A stretch of DNA of 64,000 nt, taken from Psychrobacter sp. P11G3. Lineage in GTDB: Bacteria > Pseudomonadota > Gammaproteobacteria > Pseudomonadales > Moraxellaceae. Below, piece by piece: positions 58,537 through 64,000 of this stretch. Both the position numbers and the translations under genes were made by a program. Under the pieces are notes generated by a model. The model saw only the letters and a list, made by a program, of their open reading frames with translations, made no database searches and was not told where the DNA came from. How positions within the stretch are numbered: the stretch's first letter is position 1; the number at the start of each line of letters is the position of its first letter. The DNA lies in the NCBI RefSeq assembly GCF_001435845.1, contig NZ_CM003596.1, positions 1,054,001 through 1,118,000 on the forward strand. Direction: 5' to 3'.

Positions 58537-58790
58537 TCGCTATAGTTTGTATCATGCGTCGTGAATATTTTGAGTCTGCATGAAAAATCACGTATCATAG
58601 GGCGCGCGATAGGTGTGTCATTTAAGTCAGATTTCTTTAGTAAATTTTGTTTTTTACTATAAAATGCATACGCTCTTACTCTTACCATTGCTAGCTTAAA
58701 TAGTACTGATGTTGGCAGGTTGCCCTTAACAGCTCCTAACAGTATTACAATGGTTTTTCATCAATATAGGTTAATAAAGCAGAGATAACT

Positions 58791-60665
58791 ATGGATAAAT
58801 TGCGCGATTTCTTAAAAAGCTGGCCAGGTCGCATTTTATTGATTTTATGCCTATCGCCGCTCGCTCTCTTGGGTGTCGAAAGCTATTTTGGCGGCAACGT
58901 CGATCCCAACCAGATTGCGCAGGTAGGTGAGGCAAGCGTAGGACTGTCCGAGTATCAAACTGCTGTCAATAGCCGTCGTTCTGAAGTGCTAGAGCAAGTC
59001 GAAGATGCCAGCTTGTTGAATGAAGATGTGCTTCATGAGCAAGTATTAAAGGGTTTAATCGACCGTACGTTGTTAGAGCAGCAAGCAGGTAAGCTTGGTA
59101 TGACAGTGTCTGATGACACGATCAATCGTTTGCTGCGTCAAGAAGAAATATTCCAAGATGCAGAGGGTAACTTTTCAAACGATCAGTTCTCAAACTTCTT
59201 GCGTCAGCGCGGCATGACCAAAAACCAGCTATTTGCAGAATTTCGCAATCAGTTAAGCTTGGATCAACTAAACGCTAGTATCGTTGGTACTGCTGTCTAC
59301 CCTATGCAAGCGGTCAGTCAATTGATTGACTTGCAACTTGAATCACGCAATGTTTGGGTACATCGCTTTAATTGGCAAGACTATGCTGACAAAGTTAAGC
59401 TTAGCAAAGCAGACATTCAATCATATTATGATGCTAACAAAGACACATTGAAAAGTGCAGCGATGGTTGACTTGGCTTATATCCAGCTTAGCCCGCAAAC
59501 TATTAAGGTTGATGAGGTAACCACAGAAGAGTTACAGCAGCAATACGAAGCATACAAGCAGAGCATTTCGGCTACTGATGAGCGTAAAGTTAGTCAGATT
59601 CTATTTACTGGTAAAGATGCTAAGACACGAGCCGATAAAGTTAAAGCCCGTCTGAATAAAGGTGAAGCTTTTGCTGCACTTGCTAAAGCAGAGTCGGATG
59701 ATCCATCAGGTGAAACAGGTGGTGATATCGGACGCTTTAATCCGTCAGTGTTTGGCAGTGACGCGGATACTGTACAAAAGGCACTAGAAGGGTTAAGCGT
59801 TGGTGATGTGACTGCACCTATCAAGACTAGCTTTGGTTATCAGATATTTACGGTCACTGAAGACAATGGCAAAAAGGTTCCAAGTCTAGACAGTATGCGT
59901 GAAGAGCTGACTGCGAAAGCAAAAGAATATAAACGTCAGGAAATCTATGCTGATAAAGTGACATCAATCAATGATTTGGCAGCAGATGGTTTCAGTATCG
60001 AAGATATTGCACAGCAAGAAAATGTCAGCCTCAAGCGTATTAAAGATTATCGTAAAGTGAATAATAAATCAGCACTGCCGCAACCAGCAGTCGTTAAACA
60101 GGCCTTTGATGAGTTTACTATTCAAGATCAAGCGGTAACGTCAGGCGTGGAAGTTGGCAACGGTACTGTATGGTTACAGCCAAGCAATTATCGTCCTACT
60201 AAGACGCTTGCTCTAGCAAATGCAACCCCAAGAATCACTCAAATACTCCGTCAGCAGAAAGCGACAGCATTAGCTTTAAAAGATGCTAAAGCATTGGCTG
60301 CTGGTATCAAGACGCTAGCTGATATAAGTAAGCAATCGGTAAGTTTCCAAGCACTGGGTGAGATTAACCGTCAAACGACGCAGCTAACAGACAAAGAGCG
60401 TGGATTGGCCTTTAGTCAGCAAGCCGCTGATAATGGCGTCGTTGCGATTGCTAGTGAGACTGAGATGGGTGCAACGCTACTGGTTGGAGACCGTATTAAA
60501 ACTGAGCAGCAGTCACCACTGTCTGATATGCAACGAGCGCAAACAGCCAGTATTATCCGTGACAATTTAGGCCAAGACCAGTTGCAAGACTATTTAGACT
60601 ATCTACGTATGGTGTACACGGTTGAGATTAATGAAAGCAACATGGCAAATGCACAAGGACGCTAA
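58791..60665 (+). CDS. ppiD: PpiD periplasmic peptidyl-prolyl isomerase/chaperone
   Basis: A 624-residue protein with one N-terminal transmembrane helix (about 14-31) and SurA-like helical domains. The parvulin domain (about 262-358) has VSQILFTGKD, GETGGDIGRF and FGYQIFTV. The large C-terminal helical region resembles PpiD. It stays anchored to the inner membrane and assists folding near the Sec exit. The position after hupB is conserved. Confidence 0.93.
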   Translation: MDKLRDFLKSWPGRILLILCLSPLALLGVESYFGGNVDPNQIAQVGEASVGLSEYQTAVNSRRSEVLEQVEDASLLNEDVLHEQVLKGLIDRTLLEQQAGKLGMTVSDDTINRLLRQEEIFQDAEGNFSNDQFSNFLRQRGMTKNQLFAEFRNQLSLDQLNASIVGTAVYPMQAVSQLIDLQLESRNVWVHRFNWQDYADKVKLSKADIQSYYDANKDTLKSAAMVDLAYIQLSPQTIKVDEVTTEELQQQYEAYKQSISATDERKVSQILFTGKDAKTRADKVKARLNKGEAFAALAKAESDDPSGETGGDIGRFNPSVFGSDADTVQKALEGLSVGDVTAPIKTSFGYQIFTVTEDNGKKVPSLDSMREELTAKAKEYKRQEIYADKVTSINDLAADGFSIEDIAQQENVSLKRIKDYRKVNNKSALPQPAVVKQAFDEFTIQDQAVTSGVEVGNGTVWLQPSNYRPTKTLALANATPRITQILRQQKATALALKDAKALAAGIKTLADISKQSVSFQALGEINRQTTQLTDKERGLAFSQQAADNGVVAIASETEMGATLLVGDRIKTEQQSPLSDMQRAQTASIIRDNLGQDQLQDYLDYLRMVYTVEINESNMANAQGR

Positions 60666-60706
60666 GTATTTGCTAGTTTATTATTCTTATTCTTATTTTT
60701 AGACGT

Positions 60707-60746
60707 AAAAAAGCCACTGTATCAATTAATACAGTGGCTTTTTTTT
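60707..60746. terminator. Bidirectional terminator (ppiD / purH)
   Basis: AAAAAAGCCACTGTAT (60707-60722) pairs with ATACAGTGGCTTTTTT (60729-60744), with A and T runs on both sides, so it can serve both convergent genes. Confidence 0.9.
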
Positions 60747-60857
60747 GGATAATGAGTTAACGACAACTATCACGAATATTGTAGAAGCTGGAAATTAGTC
60801 GCAGTGACAAATACAATTGCTGTGACTAATCCCAGTCTTAAATCAATAGGTGATTGT

Positions 60858-62438
60858 TTAATGGCGGAAATGGCGCATGCTAGTAAATACCATCGCGATA
60901 CCATGCTCATTAGCAGCAGCAATAGTTTCATCATCACGCATAGAACCACCTGGCTGAATGATAGCAGAGATACCTACTTCAGCAGCATTGTCGATGCCAT
61001 CACGGAAAGGGAAGAACGCATCTGATGCCATAACAGCACCTTCAGTTGCTAGTCCAGCATGCTCTGCTTTAATAGCAGCAATACGTGCTGAGTTAACGCG
61101 GCTCATTTGGCCTGCGCCAACACCGATAGTACGTTGGCCTTTTGCATAGACAATGGCATTAGATTTGACGTATTTTGCCACGTTCCAGCTGAACAGTAGA
61201 TCTGCCACTTGCGCTTCAGTTGGTTGTACATCAGTGACGATTTTTAGGTCGTTAGCCGTGATTAAACCAAGGTCTTGCTCTTGTACCAGTAAGCCACCGT
61301 TAACGCGCTTATAGTCAAGTTGGATATCGCGCTGATCTGGTGCTGGTAGCTCGCCGCATACCAATACGCGTACGTTTTTCTTAGTAGCTGTCGCTTCAAG
61401 TACACCGTCTTCGATACTAGGTGCAATGATTACTTCTACAAACTGATTGTCGATAATGGCTTTTGCAGCAGCAAGCGTTAACGGACGGTTGAATGCGATG
61501 ATACCGCCAAAAGACGATTCAGGATCGGTGCTAAAAGCAGTACGATAAGCCGCTACTTGGTCATTATCAACCGCGACACCGCAAGGGTTGGCATGCTTAA
61601 CGATAACGCAAGCAGGCGTGCTGAAAGCTTTAACGCACTCAAGCGCAGCATCGGTATCAGCGATGTTGTTATAAGACAATGCTTTGCCTTGTAATTGCTT
61701 AGCTGTCGCGATTGAGGCTTGTTTGCTTTTTAAAAGCTGGTTTTCAGTATAGAAAGCCGCGTTTTGATGCGGGTTTTCACCGTAGCGTAGGTCTTGTGCT
61801 TTTTCAAGCTGTACATTGAATGTACGTGGGAAGTTTTCTGGTTCTTGAGTTTCGTTGACACGGCTACCTAAGAAGTTTGCAATCATACCATCGTACTGTG
61901 CCGTATGCTCAAACGCCTTTACTGCCAAATCATAACGTAAAGCAGTTGTCAGTTCGGTGCCACCATCTAAGGCGTTAAGTACACGGTCATAATCAGCTGG
62001 ATCAGTGACGATACCTACATGAGCGTGGTTTTTCGCTGCTGAACGCACCATGGTAGGACCGCCAATATCAATGTTTTCGATAGCGTCGTTCATAGTCACG
62101 TCAGCACGTGCGATCGTTTCAGCAAACGGATATAAGTTCACGACGACTAAGTCGATACGTTCGATGGCATGATCACTCATTACTGCATCATCTGTACCGC
62201 GGCGTCCTAGGATGCCACCATGAATCTTAGGATGCAGCGTTTTAACACGGCCATCCATCATTTCAGGAAAGCCTGTGTAATCTGATACTTCAGTCACGTC
62301 GACATTGTTTTCTGTGAGCAGACGATAAGTACCGCCAGTAGATAATAAACCAAAACCTGCTTTGAGAAGGCCTTGAGCAAACTCGACGATATTAGACTTA
62401 TCGGAGACCGATAGTAGGGCAAGTGGGGTTGTACTCAT
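60858..62438 (-). CDS. purH: Bifunctional AICAR transformylase / IMP cyclohydrolase
   Basis: A 526-residue purine enzyme for the last two steps to IMP. The N-terminal cyclohydrolase part has TGGTYRLL and [14 protein letters not shown]. The AICAR transformylase part has the catalytic KHANPCGVA motif, with PGGSMRDDE near the C-terminus. The ATG at 62436-62438 has GGA nine bases upstream. An upstream in-frame codon would run through the terminator and is not used. Confidence 0.96.
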   Translation of the reverse strand: MSTTPLALLSVSDKSNIVEFAQGLLKAGFGLLSTGGTYRLLTENNVDVTEVSDYTGFPEMMDGRVKTLHPKIHGGILGRRGTDDAVMSDHAIERIDLVVVNLYPFAETIARADVTMNDAIENIDIGGPTMVRSAAKNHAHVGIVTDPADYDRVLNALDGGTELTTALRYDLAVKAFEHTAQYDGMIANFLGSRVNETQEPENFPRTFNVQLEKAQDLRYGENPHQNAAFYTENQLLKSKQASIATAKQLQGKALSYNNIADTDAALECVKAFSTPACVIVKHANPCGVAVDNDQVAAYRTAFSTDPESSFGGIIAFNRPLTLAAAKAIIDNQFVEVIIAPSIEDGVLEATATKKNVRVLVCGELPAPDQRDIQLDYKRVNGGLLVQEQDLGLITANDLKIVTDVQPTEAQVADLLFSWNVAKYVKSNAIVYAKGQRTIGVGAGQMSRVNSARIAAIKAEHAGLATEGAVMASDAFFPFRDGIDNAAEVGISAIIQPGGSMRDDETIAAANEHGIAMVFTSMRHFRH

Positions 62439-62452
62439 AAGAAATTTTCCAT

Positions 62453-62479
62453 AAAAAAAGCCTGACGTAAACGTCTGGC
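62453..62479 (-). terminator. Rho-independent terminator between fis and purH
   Basis: On the minus strand GCCAGACG (62472-62479) pairs with CGTCAGGC (62460-62467, one mismatch), loop TTTA, followed by T7 (62453-62459). The purH start codon begins 15 bases later, so it may end fis or attenuate purH. Confidence 0.82.
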
Positions 62480-62587
62480 AAGGTGATGATGACAACGATA
62501 TGCCGTATCATGATAGATAAAGCGACGAACATTTAATTGCCATACATAATGATAGTCAATGATGATGGGTAAGCTCATATAACAATG

Positions 62588-62950
62588 TTACATTAAATCA
62601 TAGGTTTTCATTTTTTTGCGCAAAGTGCCTCGATTTAGGCCTAATATCTGAGCACATTTGGTTTGGTTGCCTCTTGTTTTTTCTAGGACGACAGATAAGA
62701 GAGGCTCTTCGACTTGCTTCAAAATCAGCTCATACAAATCAGTGGGCATCTCATCTCCTAGCATCGCAAAGTACTGACGTACCACACGCTCTACATGAAC
62801 CCGTAGAGGTTGCTGCGCACTATTTGTATAGTGTTGACTAGCAAAATCAAAGCCGTGCGTAGGTGATTGGTATTCGTCTTTATTATAATCGGCAGGGTGC
62901 TCAGAGCTTTTAGCAAAATGATTGGCATTATGCTGTGCATGAGGTGCCAT
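62588..62950 (-). CDS. fis: Fis-family DNA-binding protein
   Basis: A 120-residue protein. The C-terminal helix-turn-helix NQTKCAQILGLNRGTLRKKMKTYDL is the Fis DNA-binding domain. The N-terminal 50 residues are polar and longer than in E. coli Fis (98). The ATG at 62948-62950 has AAGGA nine bases upstream. fis before purH is conserved in pseudomonads; dusB is not seen beside it here. Confidence 0.92.
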   Translation of the reverse strand: MAPHAQHNANHFAKSSEHPADYNKDEYQSPTHGFDFASQHYTNSAQQPLRVHVERVVRQYFAMLGDEMPTDLYELILKQVEEPLLSVVLEKTRGNQTKCAQILGLNRGTLRKKMKTYDLM

Positions 62951-63128
62951 AAAATAATATCCTTGAGATGAAGAAAAGTTCTGATTGTGAGGGGTCAGAA
63001 CCATAGTATATCAAATTAATATCGCCTAGCGCTGATAGATTCATCGTTATCTTGGCTATCACGGTTTAATTGAAAGTGAATTTACGGTGTGTTTTCTACT
63101 CACGCTTATCTATATATGACACCCTAAT

Positions 63129-64000
63129 TTAATAAAGAGCGGTCATAGTAATGTCGCGAATTTGCGCGTTAGCAACAGGGATAGTAAATAATAGCTGTCT
63201 ATCGGTGTTGGTAGCTAACTGACTTTGCTTGCCTAATAAATAATCGTTTGGATCTGCAATAAACTCTCCAATAAGCTCATTTCTACCGTAAACGCTTATT
63301 TTTACATTTGGGTATAGTTGTGCTTGCGAGCTGCCGTTACTTAGAGTAGCGCCTATATCGCTAAATGTGCCAGCAGTTTTAATCTGACTGCTTCTATGAA
63401 AGGTATTGCTGATGGTAAGGGCTGATAAGTCCGCACTAGGCAAGCTGCAGGCAGCGACAGAGCAGATCGATTGGAGACGCTGAGCATAGGCTGGGTTTTT
63501 GACTAAATTTTCTAAGTTAAAAATAACATACTGAGCTGCGAGTAGCAGTGCTAAGACCAAACAACCTAATATCCATAATAGTGATGCAATTGAACGTGTC
63601 GTTTGGGTTGGTGCAAACAGTAGCTGTGTTTTTCTTAAACGATCGTCGGCAGCAGGGTCTTCATCTTTAACGGGCACTCCCATATCGGATAGAAGCTGTG
63701 ATAAGTCTGTATCGTCTGGTGGTGTTTCTTTGTCTTGATTTTGTTCTTCTAATAGTTTTTGTAGCCATGAATTGTTATCACTACTCTCAACATTGGCATG
63801 AATATCATTGGCCGCTGCCGAGCTGAGCATGTTCTGTGTTGATGCTGATGCTGATGCTGATGCTGATATTGTATTGGCAGATGGTTTCTTTGTTGATGGA
63901 TTAGAGGTTTTGATAGTTTCTTTAGAAGAGGGCGCTTTTGGTTTTTCTGTGGTTGCTGCGCTAGGACTGGTATTACTGGCTTGGGTTAACCATGCATCCA
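63129..64000 (-). CDS. DUF3426-type membrane protein (partial, N-terminus outside window)
   Basis: The open frame continues to the right edge, so only about 290 codons are seen. The visible part has a Lys/Ser/Pro/Thr-rich region and Ser-Ala repeats. An acidic segment, one transmembrane helix (about 150 residues before the C-terminus, LLWILGCLVLALLLAAQY) and a C-terminal beta-rich domain with SICSVAAC follow. The C-terminal layout fits the DUF3426 family. A zinc ribbon, expected at the N-terminus, is outside the window. Its function is unknown. Confidence 0.7.
   Translation of the reverse strand, partial: DAWLTQASNTSPSAATTEKPKAPSSKETIKTSNPSTKKPSANTISASASASASTQNMLSSAAANDIHANVESSDNNSWLQKLLEEQNQDKETPPDDTDLSQLLSDMGVPVKDEDPAADDRLRKTQLLFAPTQTTRSIASLLWILGCLVLALLLAAQYVIFNLENLVKNPAYAQRLQSICSVAACSLPSADLSALTISNTFHRSSQIKTAGTFSDIGATLSNGSSQAQLYPNVKISVYGRNELIGEFIADPNDYLLGKQSQLATNTDRQLLFTIPVANAQIRDITMTALY
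63841..63864. repeat. Hexanucleotide repeat coding Ser-Ala
   Basis: GATGCT occurs four times in tandem inside the DUF3426-type frame and codes for alternating Ser and Ala on the minus strand. The unit is in multiples of three, so slippage changes length but not frame. Confidence 0.85.

Overview
The window is chromosomal DNA from a gammaproteobacterium of the Moraxellaceae, most probably Psychrobacter. The assignment is inference. It rests on protein style (Asn/Ser/Asp-rich low-complexity stretches, long TamA, long-form Gap), on moderate GC, and on gene order such as cmk-rpsA-ihfB-lapA-pyrF, fis-purH, obg-proB and hupB-ppiD. No tRNA, rRNA, CRISPR array, prophage or complete insertion sequence was seen. 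The region is almost entirely core housekeeping genes with small accessory features between them.

Layout. 1-9056 (minus strand): a bd-type quinol oxidase (cydB partial, cydA), a large lipoprotein alpha/beta hydrolase, a secreted repeat protein, coq7 and an LplT-like MFS transporter. 9579-18197 (plus): the tamA-tamB envelope assembly pair, with an unusually long TamA. 18208-18766: a 170-bp MITE-like element, a shared terminator, and a 54-codon hemP with a Fur box. 18978-30300 (plus): Nudix/ThiE-like fusion, lipocalin, gap, obg, proB, hemE, argC, a membrane coiled-coil protein and clpS. 30937-39793 (plus): clpA, ung-tadA, cmk, rpsA, ihfB, lapA, pyrF. 40019-50389: metallophosphoesterase, histidine phosphatase, rpsT (minus), an NAD-binding oxidoreductase, rraA, mfd, a HIT protein and a membrane class III adenylate cyclase. 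50487-56602 (minus): the complete iscR-S-U-A-hscB-hscA-fdx iron-sulfur operon, with a promoter/IscR-type operator at 56770-56799. 56998-64000: a tail-anchored SCP2-like protein, hupB, ppiD, purH, fis and the truncated DUF3426-type gene.

How the genes work together. Several groups form recognisable units. The isc operon makes and delivers Fe-S clusters. TamA and TamB form an envelope-spanning module. ClpS/ClpA select N-degron substrates for ClpP. PpiD works in periplasmic folding. CydAB and Coq7 belong to quinol respiration and ubiquinone synthesis. HemP with its Fur box points to iron/haem control.

I did not find an obviously new multi-gene system. The points most worth a second look are regulatory or architectural. 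They are competing hairpins between iscS and iscU, and a terminator-like hairpin between iscU and iscA. There is also an intrinsic terminator directly in front of the purH start, a structured non-terminator element at 20245-20303, a lipocalin gene with two possible starts, low-complexity insertions in TamA, and RNA leaders of rpsA and rpsT. All functional names rest on reading the translated sequences and motifs; no database search was run.
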